Below are positions 8,584-16,223 of a stretch of DNA of 64,000 bases, piece after piece. The notes beneath the pieces are model-generated. The model was not told the origin of the DNA, ran no database searches, and saw only the letters and a program-made list of their open reading frames with translations. Positions within the stretch are counted from its first letter, which is position 1, and each line of letters starts with the position of its first letter. Both the position numbers and the translations under genes were made by a program. Source of the stretch: Neisseria macacae ATCC 33926 (GTDB lineage: Bacteria; Pseudomonadota; Gammaproteobacteria; Burkholderiales; Neisseriaceae); assembly GCF_022749495.1 (NCBI RefSeq), contig NZ_CP094241.1:2294001-2358000 (forward strand), in the 5' to 3' direction.

Positions 8584-9105
8584 ATGCAAAAACTGCTTTT
8601 AGCGGCAGTATTCATAGCAAGTATGCAATTTGCTGCCGCCGAACGCGCACCCATAGCAATTCCTAAAAAAGTACAGGAAGCCATCAATGAAGATAAACAA
8701 ACCTGCCGTGAAATGGGGGGAAAATTCTCTGTTGGTCAAGCTTTGGATATTATCGATTTGAATAACGACGGTTATCATGATTTTATCTACGACATGAGCA
8801 AGGTCACCTGCGCCAACGCACCTGATCTGGGCGGCTCCGGCGGCTGGGCGGTCACTGTTTTTGCAGGCCAACCGGATGGTTCTGCCAAACAGGCATTTCT
8901 TCATGGCGCAGCCGGAACAAAAATCATCGGCAACAAACTTTATTTAGGCGTGGGCGGAGAGCTGTGCGGCGAAGACACACGCGGTAAAGTACGCGCACAA
9001 TATCAAAATTGTATCCGTCCGCTACAATGGAATGCACGCAAGAAAGTGTTTGAGTTTGCGCCCGTCTCGCAGAAAAAACCTTTCCCAAAAAGCTTGCAGC
9101 GTTAA
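8584..9105 (+). CDS. Small exported protein with a calcium-loop-like motif
   Basis: 173 residues with signal peptide MQKLLLAAVFIASMQFAAA. The mature protein contains DLNNDGYHDFIYD near residue 60, which resembles the Asp-rich loop of FG-GAP/VCBS or dockerin-type calcium sites, then a glycine-rich section and paired cysteines. GGAG lies 7 nt before the ATG; an upstream TTG is a poorer start. Function unknown. A strong terminator follows. Confidence 0.75.
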   Translation: MQKLLLAAVFIASMQFAAAERAPIAIPKKVQEAINEDKQTCREMGGKFSVGQALDIIDLNNDGYHDFIYDMSKVTCANAPDLGGSGGWAVTVFAGQPDGSAKQAFLHGAAGTKIIGNKLYLGVGGELCGEDTRGKVRAQYQNCIRPLQWNARKKVFEFAPVSQKKPFPKSLQR

Positions 9106-9141
9106 GGATAAAATCAATCATTCGGTCGTCTGAAACCCGTA

Positions 9142-9174
9142 AACTGCACCTTTCACAAAGGTGCAGTTTTTTTT
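9142..9174 (+). terminator. Strong intrinsic terminator
   Basis: AACTGCACCTTT and AAAGGTGCAGTT form a 12-bp stem with a 3-nt loop, followed by T8. It ends the two-gene exported-protein unit. Confidence 0.92.
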
Positions 9175-9246
9175 CCTGCCTGCAACTATGTGTGTGCTTC
9201 ATCTTTTTAGGTATGACGACAACCATGAGTGTTTCAGTTTAAAATT

Positions 9247-9285
9247 AAAAAAGCCGAGTCCTGCAATATACAGAACCCAGCTTTA
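9247..9285 (-). terminator. Intrinsic terminator of the GAPDH gene
   Basis: On the minus strand AAAGCTGGGTTCTG pairs with CAGGACTCGGCTTT (G-T pairs included, one internal mismatch), followed by a T run. Confidence 0.7.
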
Positions 9286-9377
9286 TTCAAAACGTCCGAA
9301 CAATCTCTTATACGCGCCCAAATTTGCCGGGCAATTCAAGTTTTCAGACGACCTTTTAGCGTATCAAACCATCCGTT

Positions 9378-10409
9378 TTATTCAAACAGGCGTACTTCCA
9401 AACCGAACATACGGCGGGCGGTATTCAGCATTTGGCAGCTGAAGCCCCACTCGTTGTCGTACCAGGCAAACACTTTAACCATATTACCGTCGGTTACTTT
9501 GGTCAGCGTTGCGTCAAAGGTGCTGGCTTGGGTGGTGTGGTTGAAGTCCATAGACACCAGCGGCAGCGTGTTGTAGCCCAATACGCCTTTCAGACGACCT
9601 TCTTCTGAGGCGGCCTTCATCAGCGCATTGATTTCTTCGACACTCGTATCGCGCGCGGCTTGGAAGCTCAAATCCACCAATGAAACATTGACGGTCGGCA
9701 CGCGGATGGCGAGGCCGTCGAGCCTGCCTTTCAATTCGGGCAAGACCAAACCGACGGCTTTTGCCGCGCCGGTTTTGGTCGGAATCATGTTTTCCACACC
9801 GCTGCGGGCGCGGCGCAAGTCTTTGTGGCGCACGTCGGTCACGGTTTGGTCGTTGGTCAGGGCGTGAATGGTGGTCATCGCACCTTTGACGATGCCGATG
9901 TTTTCGCTCAATACTTTGGCAACGGGGGCAAGGCAGTTGGTGGTGCAGGAAGCATTGGAGATGACGGTCATGTCGTCGGTGATGATATCATCGTTCACAC
10001 CGTAAACGATGGTCGCGTCAACGTCAGCCTCACCCGGTGCGGAAATCAGCACTTTTTTCGCACCGCTTTCGAGATGGACATTGGCTTTGGATTTGCTGGT
10101 AAACGAGCCGGTGCATTCCATCACCAAGTCCACGCCCAAGTCGCGCCAGGGCAGTTCGGCGGGGTTGCGGGTGGAGAAGAACGGGATTTTGCGGCCGTTG
10201 ATGATGAGGTGGGTCGCATCGTGGGAAATGTCGGCATTAAAGCGGCCGTGAACGGTGTCGAATTTGGTCAGATGGGCGTTGGTTTCGAGGCTGCCGCTGG
10301 CGTTGACGGCGACGACTTCAAGTTGGTCTTGCAGGTTGTAATCGTAGATGGCGCGTAATACTTGGCGGCCGATGCGGCCATATCCGTTAATGGCGACTTT
10401 AATGCCCAT
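9378..10409 (-). CDS. Glyceraldehyde-3-phosphate dehydrogenase
   Basis: 343 residues, cytoplasmic, phosphorylating GAPDH. The Rossmann start is IKVAINGYGRIGRQVLRA, the catalytic cysteine lies in SNASCTTNCLAP near residue 155, and the C-terminal WYDNEWGFSCQM is intact. After the second strand the sequence reads VVAVNASGSLETNAH, where NAD-specific GapA enzymes normally have Asn-Asp. The NAS form resembles Bacillus GapB, an NADP-preferring, gluconeogenic type. Neisseria carry two gap paralogues, so this may be the GapB-like one; cofactor use is inference. A good promoter lies upstream and a hairpin terminator downstream; monocistronic. Confidence 0.95.
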   Translation of the reverse strand: MGIKVAINGYGRIGRQVLRAIYDYNLQDQLEVVAVNASGSLETNAHLTKFDTVHGRFNADISHDATHLIINGRKIPFFSTRNPAELPWRDLGVDLVMECTGSFTSKSKANVHLESGAKKVLISAPGEADVDATIVYGVNDDIITDDMTVISNASCTTNCLAPVAKVLSENIGIVKGAMTTIHALTNDQTVTDVRHKDLRRARSGVENMIPTKTGAAKAVGLVLPELKGRLDGLAIRVPTVNVSLVDLSFQAARDTSVEEINALMKAASEEGRLKGVLGYNTLPLVSMDFNHTTQASTFDATLTKVTDGNMVKVFAWYDNEWGFSCQMLNTARRMFGLEVRLFE

Positions 10410-10451
10410 GGTTTTTCCTTTTGGGGTATAGGGTGGTTAACTGATTCGCGC

Positions 10452-10480
10452 ATTATAGCAAATTTGTAGTGTGATGTAAT
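10452..10480 (-). promoter_or_regulatory. Probable promoter of the GAPDH gene
   Basis: Reverse strand: ATTACA, 17-bp spacer, TATAAT, about 45 bp before the ATG. Confidence 0.65.
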
Positions 10481-10898
10481 TAACATTTTATCAAATAAAT
10501 CTTGTTCAATCATATCTGCTTATTTTTATACCAAAAAGATAACGAATTATTTTATTCTACAAAATACCATATAAGGAAATTTATATTTCAATTATATTTA
10601 AAATATACGCATTTAATCTTGATTTCCCGCTCTCTCAAAAAAGGGAAAACCCGCATCTTTCTGATTTTATTTATTTGAAAAAGATAATTTCTAACTAAAA
10701 TCCGCTACATCACGCAACAAAACTCCCCGCCATTCCTTCTCTTTTATCTTTAAAATCAATAAATACAATTCCATTTCTGATTTCATAATAAATTAACAAA
10801 CCTCTGCCCTCCTCCCAAATCCCCCGTTTTCAAGGCATAAAGCGCGTTCTTAAGCGGAGGCTGCTTGAAGATTCCGTCCCACTGTTTTAAAATAAAAA
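10481..10898. other. AT-rich intergenic region
   Basis: About 420 bp with clearly lower GC than its surroundings, many A/T runs and no coding frame, DUS or CREE. It separates divergent GAPDH and znuA-like genes. Apart from the promoter and operator listed at its ends I see nothing definable. Confidence 0.6.
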
Positions 10899-10913
10899 TG
10901 TTACGTTATATCA
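10899..10913 (+). promoter_or_regulatory. Candidate Zur box upstream of znuA-like gene
   Basis: TGTTACGTTATATCA fits 13 of 15 positions of the meningococcal Zur consensus as I recall it (TGTTATDWHATAACA). It lies 17 bp before the ATG, close enough to block a promoter or ribosome access. Confidence 0.5.
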
Positions 10914-10930
10914 ATCTGGAGAGAGAAAAC

Positions 10931-11830
10931 ATGAAACATTGGAAACTCGGCGTCATCGCTGCATTAATGTCCGGCGCAATTTATGCAGCCCCGATGAACG
11001 TCGTTACCAGCTTCAGCATTTTGGGCGACGTTACCAAACAAATCGGCGGCGACCGTGTTGCCGTACAAAATTTGGTCGGTGCCAACCAAGACACCCACGC
11101 CTATCACATGACCAGCGGCGACATCAAAAAAATCCGCGGTGCAAAATTAGTCCTGCTCAACGGCTTGGGCTTGGAAGCGGCTGACGTGCAGCGTGCCGTC
11201 AAACAAAGCAAAGTCCCCTTCGCCGAAGCAGCCAAAGGCATACAGGCGCTTAAAGCCGAAGAAGGCGAACATCATCACGACCACGAAGGCCACCACCACG
11301 ACCACGGCGAATTCGACCCCCACGTCTGGAACGACCCCGTCTTGATGACGACCTACGCCCAAAACGTTGCCAACGCCCTGATTCAGGCAGACCCCGAAGG
11401 TAAAACCTATTACCAACAACGCTTGGGCAACTACCAAGTGCAGCTGAAAAAACTGCACAGCGACGCTCAAGCTGCGTTTAACGCCGTTCCCGCTGCTAAG
11501 CGCAAAGTTCTGACCGGACACGACGCGTTCTCCTACATGGGCAAACGCTACAATATCGAGTTCATCGCCCCGCAAGGCGTGAGCAGCGAAGCCGAGCCGT
11601 CCGCCAAACAAGTGGCTTCCATCATCCGCCAAATCAAACGCGAAGGCATCAAAGCCGTGTTCACTGAAAACATCAAAGACACGCGCATGGTTGACCGCAT
11701 CGCCAAAGAAACCGGCGTCAACGTCAGCGGCAAACTCTACTCCGACGCACTCGGCGGCGCACCTGCCAATACTTACATCGGCATGTACCGCTACAACGTC
11801 AAAGCCTTGACTGATGCGATGAAAAAATAA
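10931..11830 (+). CDS. Zinc/manganese ABC-transporter substrate-binding protein, ZnuA-like
   Basis: 299 residues with signal peptide MKHWKLGVIAALMSGAIYAA, then a cluster A-I metal-binding lipoprotein-like fold without a lipobox cysteine. A His/Asp-rich loop (EGEHHHDHEGHHHDHGEFDP, residues near 115-134) is typical of zinc-specific ZnuA. Metal-ligand regions DTHAYHMTSGD, FDPHVWNDP and LTGHDAFSYMG are present. The start at GAGAGAGAAAAC-ATG is preferred over an upstream frame extension. The ATPase and permease genes are not adjacent, unlike the meningococcal operon. A Zur-box candidate supports zinc control. Confidence 0.92.
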   Translation: MKHWKLGVIAALMSGAIYAAPMNVVTSFSILGDVTKQIGGDRVAVQNLVGANQDTHAYHMTSGDIKKIRGAKLVLLNGLGLEAADVQRAVKQSKVPFAEAAKGIQALKAEEGEHHHDHEGHHHDHGEFDPHVWNDPVLMTTYAQNVANALIQADPEGKTYYQQRLGNYQVQLKKLHSDAQAAFNAVPAAKRKVLTGHDAFSYMGKRYNIEFIAPQGVSSEAEPSAKQVASIIRQIKREGIKAVFTENIKDTRMVDRIAKETGVNVSGKLYSDALGGAPANTYIGMYRYNVKALTDAMKK

Positions 11831-11862
11831 AACCGCAGAATCCAGCGTGAGCGGATAAACCG

Positions 11863-11920
11863 AAAGGTCGTCTGAAACAAGCTTGGCAAATTAAGCCCAA
11901 ACCTGTTTCAGACGACCTTT
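11863..11920 (+). terminator. DUS inverted-pair terminator after znuA-like gene
   Basis: A perfect 17-bp stem, AAAGGTCGTCTGAAACA with its complement, around a 24-nt loop. The right arm runs straight into a CREE at 11921. Confidence 0.85.
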
Positions 11921-12077
11921 TATAGTGGATTAACTTTAAATCAGGACAAGGCGACGAAGCCGCAGACAGTACAGATAGTACGGAACCGATTCACTTGGTG
12001 CTTCAGCACCTTAGAGAATCGTTCTCTTTGAGCTAAGGCGAGGCAACGCCGTACCGGTTTAAAGTTAATCCACTATA
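11921..12077. repeat. CREE, 157-bp long form
   Basis: Bounded by TATAGTGGATTAA and TTAATCCACTATA. It is in the opposite orientation to, and differs at only two positions from, the copy at 12535-12691. It lies downstream of both flanking genes. Confidence 0.95.
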
Positions 12078-12141
12078 TCTTTCTTTTTCGAAGCGCTGCG
12101 CCAGTGCGTATCCGCAACAACCGCAGTGTTGACGCTCAAAT

Positions 12142-12363
12142 TTACTCGTCGTCTTCTTCCAACGCTTCTTGTCCGCCTTTTTCGGCAAAATGACCCAACA
12201 ACCAAAGCAGAGCGCCGCCACCGGTAATCCCTGCTTTAATCCACATTGCAGTATCTTCCCCCCAGTTATAAATCCATGCTAAAACTTTCGGCACAGCATT
12301 CATATAATTCAAACCGAACGCTAAAAGACCCAGGATAAACAAAGTGCTGCCAAATCTTTTCAT
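12142..12363 (-). CDS. Small two-helix membrane protein
   Basis: 73 residues, MKRFGSTLFILGLLAFGLNY at the start. It has two hydrophobic segments (about 6-30 and 42-58) and an acidic tail, LEEDDE. AAAGGAA precedes the ATG. Probably inner-membrane; function not recognised. It is the only gene between two near-identical inverted CREEs. Confidence 0.75.
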   Translation of the reverse strand: MKRFGSTLFILGLLAFGLNYMNAVPKVLAWIYNWGEDTAMWIKAGITGGGALLWLLGHFAEKGGQEALEEDDE

Positions 12364-12534
12364 GAAGATTCCTTTCGATGAAAATCAGAAGATTTATAAA
12401 GAAATATAAAAAAGATTACTTTCCGCGCAATATAGATGTAAAACGATATCATTATAGTCGAAACAAATTAAAAAATATATTTTCACGCAAAATACATGGT
12501 TGAGAGCAAGCACCTCATTCCTCATCAAAGAACA

Positions 12535-12691
12535 TATAGTGGATTAACTTTAAACCAGTACGGCGTTGCCTCGCCTTAGCTCAAAAAGAACGATTCTCTA
12601 AGGTGCTGAAGCACCAAGTGAATCGGTTCCGTACTATCTGTACTGTCTGCGGCTTCGTCGCCTTGTCCTGATTTAAAGTTAATCCACTATA
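12535..12691. repeat. CREE, 157-bp long form (inverted relative to 11921-12077)
   Basis: Same terminal repeats and core read in the opposite direction. It lies upstream of the small membrane gene and upstream of the metP-like gene. Confidence 0.95.
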
Positions 12692-12921
12692 AATACTCCC
12701 CTTTGAAAAAACAGGTCGTCTGAAAAAACGCCTCCATCCTAAATCCCATCTTCCCCCATCTTCCCCAAACTGCCTGAAATACAGCTAAAAAATCCGTTTC
12801 CCCCACTTGCCAAGCCTGTTAAATTTTTTTACGATACAGCCATAGATTGTAAACAAAGGCCACAAGCCGATTGTTTTTTCAGACGACATTACCCCTGTCA
12901 GACCTCATTTCTATAACCGTA

Positions 12922-12941
12922 AGCCGCCAAGCGGCTGTTTT
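12922..12941 (+). promoter_or_regulatory. Small hairpin in the metP-like leader
   Basis: AGCCGC-CAA-GCGGCT followed by GTTTT, 30 nt before the GTG start. It could be a weak attenuator; too short to be sure. Confidence 0.3.
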
Positions 12942-12970
12942 CATACCACATCAAAGCAAGAGGTATCAAC

Positions 12971-14506
12971 GTGTCTGATTCCAAAACAAACGAACGCGCG
13001 ACGTTTAGCAACCGCCGCGCGTTTATGGTTGCCGCCATCGGCTCTGCCGTCGGCCTGGGCAACATTTGGCGCTTCCCCTACATCGCCTTCGAAAACGGTG
13101 GCGGTGCGTTCCTCCTACCCTATCTGGTCGCACTCTTGACTGCAGGCATCCCGCTGCTGCTGATCGACTACGCCATCGGCCACCGCTACCGCGGCTCGCC
13201 CCCGCTGGCTTTCCGCCGCCTCGGCCGCTGGTTCGAGCCTGTGGGCTGGTGGAACGTCATGGCCAATATCATCATCTGTATCTACTACGCAGTCATCATC
13301 GGCTGGTCGGCAAGCTATGCGTATTACTCGCTGAACGCCGCATGGGGCGCGGATCCGCAGGCATTTTTCTTTAAAGACTTTTTGAACATGGCAGGCCCTG
13401 AAGCCTTAGGCTTGGATTTTGTCGGCAAAGTCGTCGGCCCACTGATCGGCGTATGGTTGTTTACCTGCATCATCATGGCTTTGGGCGTACAAAAAGGCGT
13501 GGCAGGCGCATCGTCGTTTTTCATGCCGCTGCTTTTGATTATGTTCATCATCATGGTCGGCATCTCGCTGACGCTGCCGGGCGCGGCTAAGGGTTTGGAC
13601 GCGCTGTTTACGCCCGACTGGTCGAAACTTTCCGATCCGAAAGTCTGGGTCGCCGCATACGGTCAGATTTTCTTCTCGCTCTCCATCTGCTTCGGCATCA
13701 TGGTGACTTACTCTTCCTATCTGAAGAAAAAAACCGACTTGGGCGGTACCGGCTTGGTTGTCGGCTTTGCCAACAGCAGCTTTGAATTGCTCGCCGGCAT
13801 CGGCGTATTCGCCGCGCTGGGCTTTATGGCACAAGCCAATGGACAAGCCGTCAGTCAAGTTGCTTCCAGCGGCATCGGCTTGGCATTCATCGCCTTCCCG
13901 ACCATCATCAACCAAGCTCCGATGGGTGCACTGATCGGCGTATTGTTCTTCGGTTCGCTGGTATTCGCAGGCATTACCTCGATGATTTCCATCGTCGAAG
14001 TCATCGTTGCCGCCATTCAGGACAAATTGAACATCGGCCGCGTCAACGCTACCCTGCTCGTCTGCATCCCGATGGGCATTATCTCCACCCTGCTCTTCGG
14101 CACGACCACCGGTCTGCCCGTTTTGGACGTATTGGACAAATTCGTCAACACCTACGGCATCGTCGCCGCCGGCTTCGTCTATGTTTTGGCCATCATCGTC
14201 CTGCGCAAACTGCCCGAGCTGCGCAACCACCTGAACGCGCTCTCCTCCGTCCGCGTCGGTGCGATTTGGACTGCCAGCGTCATCTTTACCGTTGCCATGC
14301 TCGGCTATATGTTGTACCAAGACACAATCGGCCTGCTTAAAGAAAACTACTCGAAATATCCCAGCGATTTCCTCAATATCTTCGGCTGGGGCATGTCGAT
14401 CGGTCTGATTGTCATCTCCGTGGTGCTGTCGCTTCTGCCTTGGAAGCATGGTCAAAACTTCAACGTCAAAGACGAACACGAACATGAACAAGGAGACAAA
14501 GAATGA
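12971..14506 (+). CDS. Neurotransmitter:sodium symporter (MetP-like large subunit)
   Basis: 511 residues, 11-12 membrane segments. The family start RRAFMVAAIGSAVGLGNIWR and FPYIAFENGGGAFLLPY carry the sodium and substrate site of LeuT-type (SLC6) carriers. It begins with GTG, chosen because AGAGGT lies 8 nt upstream and the coding sequence matches family N termini. It overlaps by four bases (ATGA) with a 30-codon gene of MetS type, which points to a methionine/alanine importer MetPS as described in Corynebacterium; substrate here is inferred. Confidence 0.93.
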   Translation: MSDSKTNERATFSNRRAFMVAAIGSAVGLGNIWRFPYIAFENGGGAFLLPYLVALLTAGIPLLLIDYAIGHRYRGSPPLAFRRLGRWFEPVGWWNVMANIIICIYYAVIIGWSASYAYYSLNAAWGADPQAFFFKDFLNMAGPEALGLDFVGKVVGPLIGVWLFTCIIMALGVQKGVAGASSFFMPLLLIMFIIMVGISLTLPGAAKGLDALFTPDWSKLSDPKVWVAAYGQIFFSLSICFGIMVTYSSYLKKKTDLGGTGLVVGFANSSFELLAGIGVFAALGFMAQANGQAVSQVASSGIGLAFIAFPTIINQAPMGALIGVLFFGSLVFAGITSMISIVEVIVAAIQDKLNIGRVNATLLVCIPMGIISTLLFGTTTGLPVLDVLDKFVNTYGIVAAGFVYVLAIIVLRKLPELRNHLNALSSVRVGAIWTASVIFTVAMLGYMLYQDTIGLLKENYSKYPSDFLNIFGWGMSIGLIVISVVLSLLPWKHGQNFNVKDEHEHEQGDKE

Positions 14507-14595
14507 GTACCTCAGCCATCGTCATGATGATTATCGCACTCGTCGTCATTTGGGGCGGATTCATTCTGTCCGTATGGCGGCTGCCTGAAGAATAG
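14503..14595 (+). CDS. MetS-family small subunit of the NSS transporter
   Basis: 30 residues: MSTSAIVMMIIALVVIWGGF then ILSVWRLPEE. It is a single membrane helix with a short charged tail, the pattern of MetS subunits that accompany bacterial SLC6 carriers. AAGGAGA lies 7-13 nt upstream. The ATGA overlap with the transporter indicates translational coupling. Too short for standard gene finding but well supported by context. Confidence 0.85.
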   Translation: MSTSAIVMMIIALVVIWGGFILSVWRLPEE

Positions 14596-14645
14596 GCTTT
14601 TTTCCAACAAGTGTTGCAGACACCGCACAGGTCGTCTGAAACCCA

Positions 14646-14686
14646 AACGCCCCGAAACCGCATTGCGGCTTCGGGGCGTTTTATTG
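14646..14686 (+). terminator. Intrinsic terminator of the MetPS-like operon
   Basis: AACGCCCCGAA and TTCGGGGCGTT with an inner CCGCA/TGCGG stem, then TTTATTG. Confidence 0.9.
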
Positions 14687-14816
14687 CCGCCAAATCCAAG
14701 ACAGACCAAGCTTTCCGTCTATCAGTCGAGTAACCGTACCGAACAAAAGCAACATTTGTTTACGCTAATTTTCCACAGGCGGGCGAAGGTAAACAAAGGG
14801 CTGATTATAATGAAAA

Positions 14817-14923
14817 TATAGTGGATTAAAATTGCAATGATACGGCGTTGCCAACGCCCTTATGTACTACCCGTACACGGCGGGCGTTGCCGCCTTGTCT
14901 CATTTTTATTTTAATCCACTATA
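14817..14923. repeat. 107-bp Correia-like element with a different core
   Basis: Has the CREE ends TATAGTGGATTAA and TTAATCCACTATA, but the interior (AATTGCAATGATACGGCGTT and CCAACGCCCTTATGTACTAC) is unlike the classic CREE core except for CGGCGTTGCC and GCCTTGTC. A truncated relative is at 49004-49057. It lies 38 bp before the glycine-zipper gene, in its promoter zone. Confidence 0.85.
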
Positions 14924-14961
14924 ACTCCGGCATCTGCCGTGTTTCACGAAAGGAAGAAACA

Positions 14962-15381
14962 ATGACCATGAAACCACTTATGGCGGTATTGCTCGCCGCC
15001 AGCCTCAGCCTCCCCGCCATCCACGCGGAAGCGCGAGGCACGGCAAACCAGAAAAAAGCCACCCTTGCCGGCGCAGCAGCAGGCGCAGCCTTGGGCGGCC
15101 TGTTGGGCAACGACGGACAAAGCGCGATCATCGGCGCAGTGGCGGGCGGTTTGGCAGGCAACGCCTACGCCTACCACAATAAAAAAATGAATCAAAAAGA
15201 CAACGATATCGCCTTGCGCGACCGCCGTTACCGTGAATCCCGCTACTACGGCTACGACGGTTACGGCTATGGTGATCCGTACTACCGCGATACGTACTAC
15301 AAAAAACACAAACATAAACATTACCACCGCAAACACTACCGCGACTGGGACGATGATTACTACGATTACGACGACGATTAA
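14962..15381 (+). CDS. Glycine-zipper envelope protein with His/Tyr/Asp-rich tail
   Basis: 139 residues. Signal peptide to AIHAEA, then a glycine-zipper stretch (AGAAAGAALGGLLG and AIIGAVAGGLAGNAYAY, about residues 35-72) of the type found in outer-membrane 2TM glycine-zipper proteins. The C-terminal third is low-complexity: YGYDGYGYGDPYYRD, then HKHKHYHRKHY, then DWDDDYYDYDDD. AAGGAAG precedes the ATG at proper spacing; a second ATG two codons on is possible. Probably periplasmic or outer-membrane associated. The His/Asp tail could bind metal, which is speculation. Confidence 0.8.
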   Translation: MTMKPLMAVLLAASLSLPAIHAEARGTANQKKATLAGAAAGAALGGLLGNDGQSAIIGAVAGGLAGNAYAYHNKKMNQKDNDIALRDRRYRESRYYGYDGYGYGDPYYRDTYYKKHKHKHYHRKHYRDWDDDYYDYDDD

Positions 15382-15407
15382 ACCCATCGTTTGACTGTCT
15401 GAACAAA

Positions 15408-15483
15408 AGGTCGTCTGAAAACCTGAAACCGGGTTGAACCGCCTTCCAACCTTGGGGATGTCCTAGCCATTTTCAGACGACCT
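15408..15483. terminator. Distant DUS inverted pair
   Basis: AGGTCGTCTGAAAA at 15408 and its complement ending at 15483, separated by 48 nt. A 14-bp stem with a large loop, so weak alone; the real terminator is probably the next hairpin. Confidence 0.5.
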
Positions 15484-15487
15484 AGAC

Positions 15488-15523
15488 AAGCCGGATTCTG
15501 CTTCCCGCAGATTCCGGCTTTTT
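15488..15523 (+). terminator. Intrinsic terminator of the glycine-zipper gene
   Basis: AAGCCGGA-TTCTGC and GCAGAT-TCCGGCTT form a 14-pair stem with one T-T mismatch, then T5. Confidence 0.85.
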
Positions 15524-15719
15524 CCATTTCCAAGCTCATCGTTCATGGTTGCATGACGTGATGCCGAACAAACCGCCGCATACAGGGACAACGCCAAAGT
15601 GGCAATTTTGTCGAATTCCGCCTTTTCAGACGACCCCTTACCCTCCCCCTCAAATTTACCTTTTCCGCCCGCTTCGGTATCATACCGCCTGTCTGTTTAT
15701 CCCTGACGGAATCCCGATT

Positions 15720-16223
15720 ATGTCTGACTGGTCCCTCCCCGATTTCGAACGCAAAATCTGCCCGCCCGAAGAATTGGCGCAACGTCTGCACGAACTGCCC
15801 CGCCCGCTGGTGTTTACCAACGGCTGTTTCGATATTCTGCACAGGGGGCATGTTACCTATCTGGCGCAGGCTCGGTCGGCGGGGGCGGCGTTGGTGTTGG
15901 CTTTGAACACGGATGCGTCCGTGCGCCGTTTGGGCAAGGGGGACGACCGCCCCGTCAATCCGCTGGAAAACCGCGCGGCGGTAGCGGCGGCATTGGCAAG
16001 CGTGGACTTGGTCACTTGGTTTGACGAAGACACGCCCGCCGAGTTGATCGAGCAAATCAAACCCGACATCCTGATTAAAGGCGGCGACTGGCCGGTCGAA
16101 AAAATCGTCGGCGCGCAAGAAACGCTGGCGCGCGGCGGCAAAGTGTTTTCCATTCCGTTCCTGCACCAGACTTCCACCACGAAAACGCTGGAGAAAATCC
16201 GCGCAGCCGAGGGCGGCAAATGA
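15720..16223 (+). CDS. rfaE2: D-glycero-beta-D-manno-heptose 1-phosphate adenylyltransferase
   Basis: 167 residues. Transfers AMP to heptose 1-phosphate to make ADP-heptose for the lipooligosaccharide inner core; cytoplasmic. The nucleotidyltransferase signature TNGCFDILHRGHV (HxGH near residue 44) is followed by ALNTDASVRRLGKGDDRPVN and the ISTTK-like HQTSTTKTLEKIR near the end. It is the free-standing domain II of E. coli HldE, as is usual in Neisseria. The last four bases overlap the start of birA-coaX (ATGA), implying one transcript. Confidence 0.93.
   Translation: MSDWSLPDFERKICPPEELAQRLHELPRPLVFTNGCFDILHRGHVTYLAQARSAGAALVLALNTDASVRRLGKGDDRPVNPLENRAAVAAALASVDLVTWFDEDTPAELIEQIKPDILIKGGDWPVEKIVGAQETLARGGKVFSIPFLHQTSTTKTLEKIRAAEGGK

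Noticed and set aside
12033..12221. 62-codon frame on the minus strand
   Set aside because: Half of it lies in the CREE and the rest overlaps the 73-codon membrane gene in another frame.
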